Assembly: GCA_963707665.1 (NCBI GenBank)
Contig: CAVPQU010000009.1
Span: 62,001 to 126,000 of the forward strand
Direction: 5' to 3'
Length of the DNA: 64,000 bases
Source of the DNA: DATJCV01 sp963707665
GTDB taxonomy: Bacteria > Pseudomonadota > Gammaproteobacteria > Burkholderiales > Burkholderiaceae_D
Shown: piece by piece, positions 27,083-36,221 of the stretch
How positions within the stretch are numbered: position 1 is the stretch's first letter
How the letters are laid out: every line of letters begins with the position of its first letter
The notes under the pieces: generated by a model
Told to the model about the DNA's origin: nothing
What the model saw: the letters and a program-made list of their open reading frames with translations, nothing else
The model's database searches: none
Translations under genes and position numbers: made by a program

Positions 27083-28576
27083 ATGACTTCCATTCTTCGG
27101 TCCTTTCCCGCGCCGGCCCCATTGCTGACCGCGCTCGGTTCGCGGCTCGCCATGGGCGGCATTACCGCCCTGCTCGCCGCCTGCGCCAGCTTCAGCGGCA
27201 TTCACAGCAATGCGCAACTGGCGACTCCAGGGCACTATTCGAGTGCGGAATCGCTGCCGGAGCAAGGCGGCGCATGGCCATCGCAATCGTGGGCCGGTGA
27301 CCTCGGCGGCCCGCCACTGCAGGCACTAATCGATGAGGCGTTGGCTGGCAATCCCGACCTGCAGGTCGCTGCGGCGCGCATCGCCAACGCCCGCGCGGCA
27401 TTACAGGCGACCAGGGCAGCCACGCTGCCGACCGTCGGTGCCAGTTTCAGCAGCACCTATCAGCGCTATACCGAAAACGGCTTGATCCCGCCGCCGCTGG
27501 CCGGCACCTATCAAACCGACAATGAACTGGCGCTGAATTTCTCGTACGACTTTGATTTCTGGGGCCGGCATGCCGCGCAGTTGCGCTCCACGGTCGCACT
27601 CGGCAAGGCGGTGGTGGCCGAACAAGCGGATGCTCGCCTGATTCTCGGCACCGCCATTGCCCGCACCTGGCTGCAACTGGGGCGCCAGCAAGCACAACTG
27701 CAACTGACGCAACAGCAACTGCTGGTGCGGGAAAAACTGGATCAACTGACGCAGCAACGGATTGTCGCCGGCCTCGATGCCGGCGGCGAACGGCAGCAAA
27801 CGCAATTGCAGCTGGCCAGCTTGCGCGCCGACCTCGCGCAATGGCAGGAGGCGATGGGCTTGAGCCGCAACCAGCTGGCTGCGCTACTCGGAAAAGGCCC
27901 GGATCGCGGCCGCGCCATCGCGGCGCCGACACTGCCGCCTGAGCAGGCATTGGCATTGCCCGATCAATTGCCGGTGGCATTGCTGGGGCGGCGCCCGGAC
28001 ATCGTCGCCTCGCGCTGGCGGGTCGAGGCGGCACAGGGCGATATCGACAATGCCAAGGCGCAGTTCTATCCAAACGTCAACCTGATGGCGTTCGCCGGCC
28101 TGTCCAGCCTCGGCTGGCCGACCCTGCTGCAAAGCGGCAGCCGCATGGCCGGCATTGGCCCGGCAATCCGCTTACCGATCTTTGAAGGCGGCACCCTGCG
28201 CGCGCAATTGCAGGGCAGGGTCGCAGCCTACGATGGCGCGGTTGCGCAATACAACCAGGCGCTGACTGAAGCCTTGCACCAGGTCGCTGACCAGGTGCAA
28301 TCGTTGCGCGCGGCGCAAGACCAGGGCCGCGAGCGCCAGCTGGCCAGCGCAGCAGCACTGACAACGCTGAACCTGGCGCGGCAACGCCAGCGGGTCGGCA
28401 CCGCCAACATGCTGCAAGTGCTGGCCAGCGAAAGTGTGTGGCTGGCACAGCAGCAGCAGGTGCTGGAAGTGCAGGCGCGCCAGGCCGATCTGCGGGTGGT
28501 ACTGATCAAGGCGCTGGGCGGCGGCTTCGAGGCCGGGTCCGACGACCTGCTCGCCAGCAGTGCCGCTGCGCGCTAG
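27083..28576 (+). CDS. Outer-membrane efflux lipoprotein (NodT/TolC-like)
   Basis: 497 residues. The N-terminal signal with lipobox LLAAC (Cys about residue 33) predicts an outer-membrane lipoprotein. Two OEP repeats follow: LQALIDEALAGNPDLQVAAAR and FSYDFDFWGRHAAQLRS in the first half, LPDQLPVALLGRRPDIVASRW and RLPIFEGGTLRAQLQGRVAAY in the second. These are signatures of the NodT family that forms the exit duct of tripartite pumps. It partners with the adaptor and MFS transporter encoded next. Confidence 0.92.
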   Translation: MTSILRSFPAPAPLLTALGSRLAMGGITALLAACASFSGIHSNAQLATPGHYSSAESLPEQGGAWPSQSWAGDLGGPPLQALIDEALAGNPDLQVAAARIANARAALQATRAATLPTVGASFSSTYQRYTENGLIPPPLAGTYQTDNELALNFSYDFDFWGRHAAQLRSTVALGKAVVAEQADARLILGTAIARTWLQLGRQQAQLQLTQQQLLVREKLDQLTQQRIVAGLDAGGERQQTQLQLASLRADLAQWQEAMGLSRNQLAALLGKGPDRGRAIAAPTLPPEQALALPDQLPVALLGRRPDIVASRWRVEAAQGDIDNAKAQFYPNVNLMAFAGLSSLGWPTLLQSGSRMAGIGPAIRLPIFEGGTLRAQLQGRVAAYDGAVAQYNQALTEALHQVADQVQSLRAAQDQGRERQLASAAALTTLNLARQRQRVGTANMLQVLASESVWLAQQQQVLEVQARQADLRVVLIKALGGGFEAGSDDLLASSAAAR

Positions 28577-28637
28577 ACCAGCCCACCTGATTCCGAAGGC
28601 AGCAGCCCTCCTCTCTCCCTTTTGACAAGACTGCACG

Positions 28638-29849
28638 ATGACCGCACCTAACGCATCTTCCACCGCACCCACTGCAGCCGCCGCGGTCGCCCCACGCAAG
28701 CGGCGCGTGCTGCTGATCGGCGTCACGATCGTGTTGTTGCTGGCGCTGATTGGTTACGGCATATGGTGGCTGATCTACGCCAGCCATTACGAAGACACCG
28801 ACGACGCCTATGTCGCCGGCAACGTGGTGCAGGTCACGCCGCAGATCGGCGGTACCGTGGTGGCGATCCATATCGACGATACCGAACTGGTCCAGTCGGG
28901 CGCGCCGCTGATCAAGCTGGACCCGGCCGATGCGCAAGTCGCGCTGCATCAGGCGGAAGCGCAGCTGGCGCAAACGGTGCGTGAAGTGCGCACCCTGTTT
29001 ACCAATAACGGCGCGCTGGCGGCCAACGTGGCGGTGCGTGAAGGTGACGTGCAGCGCGCGCGTGCCGATCTGGCGCGGCGCCAGGACTTGGTCAGTACCG
29101 GCGCGGTGTCACTGGAAGAGGTCGCACACGCCAAAAGCGCCTTGCAAAACGCCGAATCCGCGTTGCAGGCGACACGTGAACAGCTGGCCTCCAACCGCGC
29201 CCTGACCGATAACACCAGCATCGCGCAGCACCCGAACGTGCAGCGCGCAGCGGCCCAGTTGCGCGCCGCCTACCTGGCTTATGCGCGCACCGAGTTGCCA
29301 GCGCCGATCACTGGCTATGTTGCCAAGCGCTCGGTGCAGATCGGCCAGCGGGTCGCGGCCGGCATGCCCTTGCTGTCGATCGTCCCGCTCGACACCTTGT
29401 GGGTCGATGCCAATTTCAAGGAAGTCCAGATTGCCCGCATGCGCATCGGCCAGCCGGTGACCTTGCATGCCGATTCCTACGGTTCCGACGTCACCTATCA
29501 CGGCAAGGTGGTCGGCCTCGCGGCCGGCACCGGCTCGGCCTTCGCCTTGCTGCCGGCGCAAAATGCCAGCGGCAACTGGATCAAGATCGTGCAGCGCATC
29601 CCGGTGCGCATTTCGCTCGATCCGAAGGAGCTGGCGATGAATCCGCTGCGCATCGGCCTGTCGATGCGGGTCAAGGTGGATATCGAACACAGCAACGGCA
29701 ACTCGCTGACCGCCAGCGCGACGCCGCGCGCCGAGGCCGCCTATCAAACCGACGTCTTTGACGTCGCCGCACACAAGGCTGACGACGAGATCAAGCGCAT
29801 CATTGCCAGCAATAGCGGCAAGCCTGGCAGCGCCCCGTCCACGCAGTAA
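28638..29849 (+). CDS. emrA: Membrane-fusion protein, EmrA/HlyD family
   Basis: 403 residues. A single N-terminal membrane helix (VLLIGVTIVLLLALIGYGIW, residues about 30-50) is followed by YEDTDDAYVAGNVVQVTPQIG, the lipoyl-type half-motif of EmrA. A periplasmic coiled coil covers residues about 100-200 (rich in Ala, Glu, Arg, with heptad-like Leu), and LPAPITGYVAKRSVQIGQRV is the second lipoyl half. It links the MFS pump in the inner membrane to the outer-membrane lipoprotein encoded upstream. Confidence 0.92.
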   Translation: MTAPNASSTAPTAAAAVAPRKRRVLLIGVTIVLLLALIGYGIWWLIYASHYEDTDDAYVAGNVVQVTPQIGGTVVAIHIDDTELVQSGAPLIKLDPADAQVALHQAEAQLAQTVREVRTLFTNNGALAANVAVREGDVQRARADLARRQDLVSTGAVSLEEVAHAKSALQNAESALQATREQLASNRALTDNTSIAQHPNVQRAAAQLRAAYLAYARTELPAPITGYVAKRSVQIGQRVAAGMPLLSIVPLDTLWVDANFKEVQIARMRIGQPVTLHADSYGSDVTYHGKVVGLAAGTGSAFALLPAQNASGNWIKIVQRIPVRISLDPKELAMNPLRIGLSMRVKVDIEHSNGNSLTASATPRAEAAYQTDVFDVAAHKADDEIKRIIASNSGKPGSAPSTQ

Positions 29850-29899
29850 GCATTGCGCGCTGCCCCCCACCAGGCACCACCAAAAACCGGATTGCTGCA

Positions 29900-31456
29900 A
29901 TGAGTGCGCTCCCTCCTTCCGCCCCCCTGCCGCCGCTGCACGGACCGCAACTGGTCCTGGGCACGCTGGTGCTGTCGCTGGCGGTGTTCATGAACGTCCT
30001 CGATACCTCGATCGCCAACGTCTCGATTCCGGCCATCGCCGGTGACATGGGTGTCTCGCCGCAACAGGGCACCTGGGTGATCACTTCGTTTGCGGTCGCC
30101 AACGCGATTTCGGTGCCATTGACCGGCTGGCTGACGCAGCGTATCGGCCAGGTGCGCCTGTTCGTCGCCTCGATTTTTCTGTTCGTGCTGGCCTCGGCGC
30201 TGTGCGGCATGGCGCCCAACATCGAATTCCTGATCGGCGCGCGGGTGCTGCAGGGCGCCGTCGCCGGGCCGATGATTCCGCTGTCGCAAACGCTGCTGTT
30301 AGGAAGCTACCCAGCGGCCAAAAGCGGCATGGCGCTGGCGTTCTGGGGCATGACTACGCTGGTGGCGCCGATCATGGGGCCGCTGCTGGGCGGCTGGATT
30401 TCCGACAATTATTCCTGGCCGTGGATCTTCTATATCAACATCCCGATCGGCGTGTTCGCCGCCTGGGCCACCTGGGTGATTTACCACAAACGGGAATCGC
30501 CGACCAAGCGGCTGCCGATCGACAAGATCGGATTGGCGCTGTTGGTGCTCTGGGTCGGTTCCTTGCAGCTGATGCTGGACAAGGGCAAGGAGCTGGACTG
30601 GTTCGGCTCGACCGAAATCGTGATCCTGGCCGTGCTGGCGGTGGTCGGCTTCATCTACTTCGTCATTTGGGAACTGGGCGATGACCACCCGGTGGTCGAC
30701 CTGTCGTTGTTCAAGGGGCGCAACTTCAGTGCCGGCGTGGTGGCAATCTCGGTCGCCTATGGCGTCTTTTTCGGCAGCCTGGTGATTCTGCCGCTCTGGC
30801 TGCAGACCCAGCTCGGCTACACGGCGACCGAGGCCGGCTTCATCATGGCTCCGGTCGGCATTCTGGCCATCATCATGTCGCCGATAGTCGGCAAACTGCT
30901 GCCCAAGATCGATGCGCGCATCATCACGACCATGGCCTTTGTGATTTTTGCGCTGGTATTTTTCATGCGTGCCGAATTCACAGCTGATGTGGACTTCGTG
31001 ACGCTAATAATCCCGACCGTCGTCCAGGGCGCAGCGATGGCGATGTTTTTCATCCCCCTGACCTCGATCATCCTGTCCGGCCAGCCGCCCGACAAGATAG
31101 CCAGCGCTGCCGGCCTGTCGAACTTCGTGCGCATCATGTTCGGCGGCATCGGCACCTCGCTCTCCACTACCTTGTGGGATAACCGCACGGCAGTCCATCA
31201 CGCGCAACTGGCAGCGCATACCGGACCCGACAATCCGCTGTTCGGCCAGACCGTACAAGCGCTGACCGGCCAGGGCATGTCGGAACCAGGCGCGTGGGCG
31301 GTGATTGAACGTCTGCTCAGCGTGCAGGCCAGCACGCTGGGCGCCACCGACATCTTCTGGCTGTCGGCGATCCTGTTTCTGGTTTTGATCGGCTTGATCT
31401 GGATGACCCGCCCGATCCACTCGGCGCCGTCCGCGGGGGCTGCGGGGGCCCATTGA
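29900..31456 (+). CDS. emrB: MFS drug efflux transporter, DHA2/EmrB family
   Basis: 518 residues with about 14 membrane helices. The family motif LDTSIANVSIPAIAGDMGVS (helix 1) carries the DHA2 Asp, and RVLQGAVAGPMIPLSQTLL and WRW-like SWPWIFYINIPIGVFA are typical EmrB segments. It exports hydrophobic toxic compounds using the proton gradient, together with the two preceding gene products. No terminator of classical form follows; the next 300 bp contain a palindromic repeat and element copy 6 before the convergent pit gene. Confidence 0.92.
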   Translation: MSALPPSAPLPPLHGPQLVLGTLVLSLAVFMNVLDTSIANVSIPAIAGDMGVSPQQGTWVITSFAVANAISVPLTGWLTQRIGQVRLFVASIFLFVLASALCGMAPNIEFLIGARVLQGAVAGPMIPLSQTLLLGSYPAAKSGMALAFWGMTTLVAPIMGPLLGGWISDNYSWPWIFYINIPIGVFAAWATWVIYHKRESPTKRLPIDKIGLALLVLWVGSLQLMLDKGKELDWFGSTEIVILAVLAVVGFIYFVIWELGDDHPVVDLSLFKGRNFSAGVVAISVAYGVFFGSLVILPLWLQTQLGYTATEAGFIMAPVGILAIIMSPIVGKLLPKIDARIITTMAFVIFALVFFMRAEFTADVDFVTLIIPTVVQGAAMAMFFIPLTSIILSGQPPDKIASAAGLSNFVRIMFGGIGTSLSTTLWDNRTAVHHAQLAAHTGPDNPLFGQTVQALTGQGMSEPGAWAVIERLLSVQASTLGATDIFWLSAILFLVLIGLIWMTRPIHSAPSAGAAGAH

Positions 31457-31586
31457 TGCGCCAGGGCTGTTAACTGTCTGAACCGCATGCCGATGTTGCC
31501 TGTTATTCCCGCGCCTTTAAACGGCAATCCAGTGACATTTTTCCCGCATTACCGGGACCACTCGCGCCTGCATGATATAAGGCACT

Positions 31587-31611
31587 GCGTTCCCATCTGC
31601 GAGGGAATGAC
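31587..31611. repeat. Short palindromic intergenic repeat
   Basis: GCGTTCCCATCTGCGAGGGAATGAC: TTCCC and GGGAA arms around a GC loop. It is like the dispersed ...CCCGCCTTCGCGGGAATGAC units frequent in beta-proteobacteria, but diverged from the two REP-like copies near 12.7 and 14.3 kb. There is no T run, so it is not a clear terminator, although it lies between convergent genes. Confidence 0.35.
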
Positions 31612-31659
31612 AGGAAATCAAACGATTGACAGCCCTGATTGATGCGTCGATCGAAGGCT

Positions 31660-31719
31660 GGAGTATGCCTGAAATACATCGATTTTCACTGGTAGCATCA
31701 GCGGTTTAAAAAATACTCC
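31660..31719 (+). repeat. 60-bp interspersed element, copy 6, variant with second box inverted
   Basis: GGAGTAT at 31660-31666, but the last seven bases (31713-31719) are ATACTCC, the reverse complement of the box, so the ends form inverted repeats at exactly the same 60-bp length. The core reads ATTTTCACTGG. It sits between the convergent emrB and pit genes. Confidence 0.5.
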
Positions 31720-31758
31720 TGCCACAGTAGTCAATTGCGGTTAATCGCAGGACGCGGC

Positions 31759-32769
31759 TCAGAACACGTGCCGGCCAACCCACCAGGCGATCGCCGCCAT
31801 GAACGCCGAAGCCGGAATCGTCAGCACCCAGGCCCAGACGATATTGCCGGCCACGCCCCAGCGCACCGCAGTCATTTTTTTCGCGGCGCCGACGCCGACA
31901 ATCGCGCCGGTGATCGTATGGGTGGTCGACACCGGAATTCCCAGCGCGGTGGCCATGAAGAGCGTGATCGCACCGCCGGTTTCGGCGCAAAAGCCGCCAA
32001 CCGGTTTCAGCTTGGTGATTTTCTGGCCCATGGTCTTGACGATGCGCCAGCCGCCGAACAAAGTGCCAAGGCTGATCGCGGAATAGCAGCTGATAATGAC
32101 CCACCACGGCGGCAGGTGATCCTCGACACTGGAGTAGCCGGCGGCAATCAGCAGCATCCAGATAATGCCGATGGTCTTCTGGGCGTCGTTGCCGCCGTGC
32201 CCGAGGCTATACATCGAAGCCGAAACCAGCTGCATGCGGCGAAACCACTTATCGACCCGATGCGGCGTCGAGCGCACGAAAATCCATGACACCAGCACCA
32301 TCATGATCGAGCCGAACACGAATCCAAACAACGGCGACAGCACGATGAACAGGATGGTCTTGATCAGCCCGGCCGAAATCAGCGCTCCGGTACCGGCTTT
32401 CGCCACTGCTGCGCCGACCAGGCCGCCGATCAGCGCATGCGAGGACGAGGATGGAATGCCGTAGTACCAGGTGATCAAATTCCACACGACGGCACCAATC
32501 AGCGCGCCAAATACCACATAGTGATCGACGATGGATGGATCGATCGTGCCCTTGCCGACCGTGGCGGCGACGTGCATCTGGAATACCAGGATGGCGATGA
32601 AATTGAAGGCCGCCGCCATTGCGACCGCAGTTTGCGGTTTCAGGACGCCGGTGGAAACTACGGTTGCAATCGCATTCGCGGCGTCATGAAAGCCGTTCAT
32701 GAAATCGAACAGCAGCGCCAGTATGATCAGGGATCCAAGGACGTAGATGCTGATTTGAAAGGTTTGCAT
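31759..32769 (-). CDS. pit: Low-affinity inorganic phosphate transporter (Pit family)
   Basis: 336 residues, multiple membrane helices. The Pit/PHO4 signature is present twice: FDFMNGFHDAANAIATVVSTGVL near residue 22, and GHGGNDAQKTIGIIWMLLIA near residue 194. It moves phosphate (as metal-phosphate) with protons across the inner membrane. It is encoded 152 bp downstream of the DUF47 gene on the same strand, the standard partner arrangement. Confidence 0.93.
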   Translation of the reverse strand: MQTFQISIYVLGSLIILALLFDFMNGFHDAANAIATVVSTGVLKPQTAVAMAAAFNFIAILVFQMHVAATVGKGTIDPSIVDHYVVFGALIGAVVWNLITWYYGIPSSSSHALIGGLVGAAVAKAGTGALISAGLIKTILFIVLSPLFGFVFGSIMMVLVSWIFVRSTPHRVDKWFRRMQLVSASMYSLGHGGNDAQKTIGIIWMLLIAAGYSSVEDHLPPWWVIISCYSAISLGTLFGGWRIVKTMGQKITKLKPVGGFCAETGGAITLFMATALGIPVSTTHTITGAIVGVGAAKKMTAVRWGVAGNIVWAWVLTIPASAFMAAIAWWVGRHVF

Positions 32770-32921
32770 GAGCGTGGTTGTTCGTTATTTATTACGGCAC
32801 GCCACCGATACCGCGCGCGGTATTCGTCGGCTGGAGGCGAATACCGCAACCGTGGTCAGCGACTTGCTGCGGGCGATGGCTGCGATGCAGCGCGGCGCAA
32901 GACAAGCGAAAGACGGAATAT

Positions 32922-33548
32922 TCAGGCGTTCTCGACGATGATGCCTTCGATGATATTGGCCACGTCTTCACAGCGGTCGGTGACGGTTTCCAGGATTTCG
33001 TAGATCGCCTTCAGCTTGATCAGATTGCGCACGTCCGGCTCATCCCGAAACAATTTCGACATCGCCGCCCGCATCACGTGATCGGCATCCGATTCGATAC
33101 GATCGATCTCTTCGCAGATCGCTAGTATCTGGCGCGAATTATCCATGTTGTGCAGCAAGCCGACCGCCGCCTGCACCTTTTCGATGCACTGCAAGCACAG
33201 CTCCGCCAGCCTCTTTGCTTCCGGCGTGATCACCTGCAGGTCGTACAAGGAAACGGTTTGCGCCGCATCCTCGATCAGATCGAGAATGTCGTCCATGCGC
33301 GTAATCAGATGATGGATATCGTCGCGATCGATCGGCGTGATGAAGGTCTTGTGCAACAGGTCGATGGTGTTGTGGGTCACCTTGTCGGCCTGCTTTTCAA
33401 TCCCCTCGATCGCATGCACGCGAATTTCAAGATCATTGAAATTCGACATCAAGGCGACGATTTCATGGCCGCCTTTAACGCATAACTCCGCATGCTGGTT
33501 GAACAGATCGAAAAATTTGCCCTCGGTGGGCATCAGTCGTCCAAACAT
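32922..33548 (-). CDS. DUF47/PhoU-like accessory protein of the Pit transporter
   Basis: 208 residues, predicted all-helical. MFGRLMPTEGKFFDLFNQHAE, AIEGIEKQADKVTHNTIDLLH and PIDRDDIHHLITRMDDILDLI are the typical DUF47 blocks, with acidic metal-binding E/D-x3-D motifs as in PhoU. Genes of this family accompany Pit genes and are thought to modulate transport. It heads the DUF47-pit unit. Confidence 0.9.
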   Translation of the reverse strand: MFGRLMPTEGKFFDLFNQHAELCVKGGHEIVALMSNFNDLEIRVHAIEGIEKQADKVTHNTIDLLHKTFITPIDRDDIHHLITRMDDILDLIEDAAQTVSLYDLQVITPEAKRLAELCLQCIEKVQAAVGLLHNMDNSRQILAICEEIDRIESDADHVMRAAMSKLFRDEPDVRNLIKLKAIYEILETVTDRCEDVANIIEGIIVENA

Positions 33549-33630
33549 GATTACTCTTTCTGTGAATTAAGCGTAAATCAGATAGTGCATTTGGCCGGGC
33601 ACGATCAAACCGTCGTCGCCCGATGCCTGC

Positions 33631-35016
33631 TCAGTCGCCGCCATACAGCGCGGCGCCGCCAGTGTAATTCTCGAACTTGGTGTACTGTCCGAGGAAGGTC
33701 AGGCGCACGCTCCCGATAGGGCCGTTACGCTGCTTGCCGATAATGATTTCGGCGCTGCCCTTGTCCGGCGAATCAGGGTTGTAGACTTCATCCCGATAGA
33801 TAAACAAGATCACGTCCGCGTCCTGCTCGATGGCGCCCGATTCACGCAGATCCGACATCACCGGGCGCTTGTTGGGACGCTGCTCGAGCGAGCGGTTCAA
33901 CTGCGACAACGCAATCACCGGACACTGCAACTCCTTGGCCAGTCCCTTCAGGCTGCGCGAGATTTCTGAAATCTCGGTGGCCCGGTTTTCGCCGCTGGAA
34001 TTGGCCGACATCAGCTGCAGGTAATCGATGATGATCAGGCCGAGCTTGCCGCACTGGCGCGACAGCCGGCGCGAGCGAGCGCGCAGTTCGATCGAATTCA
34101 GCGCCGGCGTTTCATCGATATACATCTGCGCATCGTTCATTTTCTGGATCGCATGCGTCAGCCGCGGCCAATCGTCATCATTCAGACGCCCGGTGCGCAG
34201 CCGCTGTTGATCCAGCCGCCCGACCGAACCGAGCATCCGCATCGCCAGTTGGGTGCCGCCCATTTCCATCGAAAACACCGCCACCGGTAAGCCGCTTTCG
34301 ATCGCCACATGCTCGCCGATATTGATTGAAAATGCGGTCTTCCCCATCGATGGTCGGCCGGCGACGATGATCAGGTCACCAGCCTGCAGGCCGGACGTCA
34401 TGCGGTCCAGGTCGGCAAAGCCCGTCGGGATACCGGTAATGTCATTCTGGCTGTCGCGATTGTAAAGTTCGTCAATGCGCTCGACCACTTGCGTCAGCAG
34501 AGGTTGGATTTCCTGGAAACCTTGGGCGCCGCGTGCGCCCTCTTCCGCGATCGAAAAAATCTTCGATTCCGCTTCGTCGAGAATTTGCTTGACTTCCTTG
34601 CCCTGCGGACTGAATGCCTGGCCGGAAATTTCGTCGGATACGGTAATCAGCTTGCGCAAGACGCCGCGGTCGCGCACGATCTCGGCGTAGCGCCGGATGT
34701 TGGCGGCGGTGGGGGTGTTTTGCGCCAGTGCATTGAGATATGGCAGGCCGCCGACTTCATCAGCCTTGCCCATGCTGGACAAGGATTCGAACACGGTGAT
34801 GACATCCGCCGGTCTCGAGCCATTGATCAGCTTGACGATGTGCTGGAAGATGATTCGATGGTCGTAGCGGTAGAAATCGTCGGCCTGCACGAAGTCGGCG
34901 ATTCTGTCCCAGGCTGCGTTGTCGAGCAGCAAGCCTCCCAGTACCGACTGCTCCGCTTCAATTGAGTGCGGGGGGACACGCAGAGAGTCCAGTTGCGGAT
35001 CGGGTGGTGCATTCAT
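33631..35016 (-). CDS. dnaB: Replicative DNA helicase DnaB
   Basis: 461 residues. The hexameric helicase unwinds the fork and recruits primase. The N-terminal domain starts LRVPPHSIEAEQSVLGGLL. The RecA-like motor has Walker A GRPSMGKTAFSINIGEHVA and Walker B LIIIDYLQLMS, and LRESGAIEQDADVILFIYRDE carries the arginine-finger region. It lies downstream of rplI in the same direction, separated by a strong terminator-like hairpin (35062-35098), so it is probably expressed from its own promoter or by read-through. Confidence 0.96.
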   Translation of the reverse strand: MNAPPDPQLDSLRVPPHSIEAEQSVLGGLLLDNAAWDRIADFVQADDFYRYDHRIIFQHIVKLINGSRPADVITVFESLSSMGKADEVGGLPYLNALAQNTPTAANIRRYAEIVRDRGVLRKLITVSDEISGQAFSPQGKEVKQILDEAESKIFSIAEEGARGAQGFQEIQPLLTQVVERIDELYNRDSQNDITGIPTGFADLDRMTSGLQAGDLIIVAGRPSMGKTAFSINIGEHVAIESGLPVAVFSMEMGGTQLAMRMLGSVGRLDQQRLRTGRLNDDDWPRLTHAIQKMNDAQMYIDETPALNSIELRARSRRLSRQCGKLGLIIIDYLQLMSANSSGENRATEISEISRSLKGLAKELQCPVIALSQLNRSLEQRPNKRPVMSDLRESGAIEQDADVILFIYRDEVYNPDSPDKGSAEIIIGKQRNGPIGSVRLTFLGQYTKFENYTGGAALYGGD

Positions 35017-35061
35017 GGCGCGAATTATACCTGTTTCGCCCCCGTCCCTTGACGCAATGTG

Positions 35062-35098
35062 GCAATAAAAAAACCGGGCGAACCCGGTTTTTTATTGC
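35062..35098 (-). terminator. Strong hairpin terminator after rplI
   Basis: GCAATAAAAAAACCGGG-CGAA-CCCGGTTTTTTATTGC: a long, almost perfect inverted repeat with A and T runs on both sides, functional in principle in both directions. It ends the rpsF-priB-rpsR-rplI transcript. Confidence 0.85.
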
Positions 35099-35133
35099 GT
35101 TGACAAATGCAAATAGTAGTGCGTCGATCTACC

Positions 35134-35586
35134 TTAGACGTGTTCACCCAGTACCGCAACCGTGACGTCGATCGCGACGTCCGTGTGCAGTACCACGACC
35201 ACTGGATGATCGCCTACCATTTTCAACGGGCCTTGCGGCATGCGAATTTGCGTCTTCTCGACCGGGAAGCCTTGCTTGCTGAGTGCCTGGGCGATATCGG
35301 AGTTGTTGACCGAACCAAACAGGCGGCCGTCGACGCCGGATTTCTGCGAAATCTGGACCGTCATGCCGGCCAGTTTCTCACCTTGCGCCTGTGCCGCAGC
35401 CAGTTTTTCAGCCGCGGCTTTTTCCAACTCCGCACGCTTGACCTCGAACTCGGCCATGGCGCTGGTGGTGGCGCGCCGCGCCATGCGTTGCGGGATCAGG
35501 AAGTTGCGCGCATAACCGTCCTTGACGCGCACCACATCACCCAGGTTGCCGAGATTGACGACTTTTTCCAACAGAATGACTTGCAT
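35134..35586 (-). CDS. rplI: 50S ribosomal protein L9
   Basis: 150 residues, full length. MQVILLEKVVNLGNLGDVVRV and KDGYARNFLIPQRMARRAT are the L9 N-terminal RNA-binding domain. A long helix rich in Ala/Glu/Lys (EFEVKRAELEKAAAEKLAAA) links to the C-terminal domain (IAQALSKQGFPVEKTQIRMP). Last gene of the rpsF-priB-rpsR-rplI operon. Confidence 0.98.
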   Translation of the reverse strand: MQVILLEKVVNLGNLGDVVRVKDGYARNFLIPQRMARRATTSAMAEFEVKRAELEKAAAEKLAAAQAQGEKLAGMTVQISQKSGVDGRLFGSVNNSDIAQALSKQGFPVEKTQIRMPQGPLKMVGDHPVVVVLHTDVAIDVTVAVLGEHV

Positions 35587-35612
35587 GTTTTTCTCCTATT
35601 CTTCGCCGTCGA

Positions 35613-35897
35613 TTACGCGGTATGCAGATCGGTATATGGCAGCAGCGCGAGGTAGCGCGCGCGCTTGATCGCGGTATCCACCTGGCGTTGATAATGCGCC
35701 TTGGTCCCCGTCAGGCGAGCCGGCATGATCTTGCCGTTTTCCTGAACGAAATCCTTCAGGGTATCAACGTCCTTGTAATCGACCTGCTCCACCTTGGCAG
35801 CGGTGAAGCGGCAGAATTTCTTGCGTTTGAACAGCGGGTTTTGCTGTTGGCGTTTGTGCTTGAGTTTGTTCTTGTCGAATTTTTTACCGAATGCCAT
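35613..35897 (-). CDS. rpsR: 30S ribosomal protein S18
   Basis: 94 residues. FCRFTAAKVEQVDYKDVDTLK, ENGKIMPARLTGTKAHYQRQ and AIKRARYLALLPYTD are the S18 core. The basic N-terminal extension (KNKLKHKRQQQNPLFKRKK) is typical of beta-proteobacteria. It binds next to S6 in the 30S platform. Confidence 0.98.
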   Translation of the reverse strand: MAFGKKFDKNKLKHKRQQQNPLFKRKKFCRFTAAKVEQVDYKDVDTLKDFVQENGKIMPARLTGTKAHYQRQVDTAIKRARYLALLPYTDLHTA

Positions 35898-35906
35898 TTT
35901 TGGCTC

Positions 35907-36200
35907 CTAATTTGTTTCTACAAAATCCATGATGTGAAAGACGAGGCTTTTGCCGTTGCGACTCTTGCGCGCCACGAAACCGGTGAACTGAAAAGTCCGG
36001 CCCAGTTCGGCCCGGTCGAATCGTCCTGAAATTTCGCCGGCCGCGATGGCAGCGATTTCAAACTCGACCAGCCTTGGAACACCTGCTTCAAGTTGTTGTG
36101 AGTTGTGCAGCAAGCGGGCCGATACAATCGGAATTCCTGCCGGCGTATAGCGCAACACCTCACGCTCGCTGATCCTCGCCACCAACTGAAACTGATTCAC
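35907..36200 (-). CDS. priB: Primosomal replication protein N (PriB)
   Basis: About 97 residues, a single OB fold; a single-strand DNA-binding partner of PriA in replication restart. VNQFQLVARISEREVLRYTPAGIPI and RTFQFTGFVARKSRNGKSLVF match beta-proteobacterial PriB. I start at the GTG at 36200, where the family begins (MNQxQL); GGGAG lies immediately before it with unusually short spacing. A TTG at 36218 is the only in-frame alternative. It lies between rpsF and rpsR as in most relatives. Confidence 0.9.
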   Translation of the reverse strand: MNQFQLVARISEREVLRYTPAGIPIVSARLLHNSQQLEAGVPRLVEFEIAAIAAGEISGRFDRAELGRTFQFTGFVARKSRNGKSLVFHIMDFVETN

Positions 36201-36221
36201 GCTCCCGCGGCCGAGCAAAAA

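Noticed and set aside
31004..31453. Minus-strand frame under emrB
   Set aside because: Shadow of the intact MFS gene; the translation is a random-looking Arg/Gln/His-rich string.
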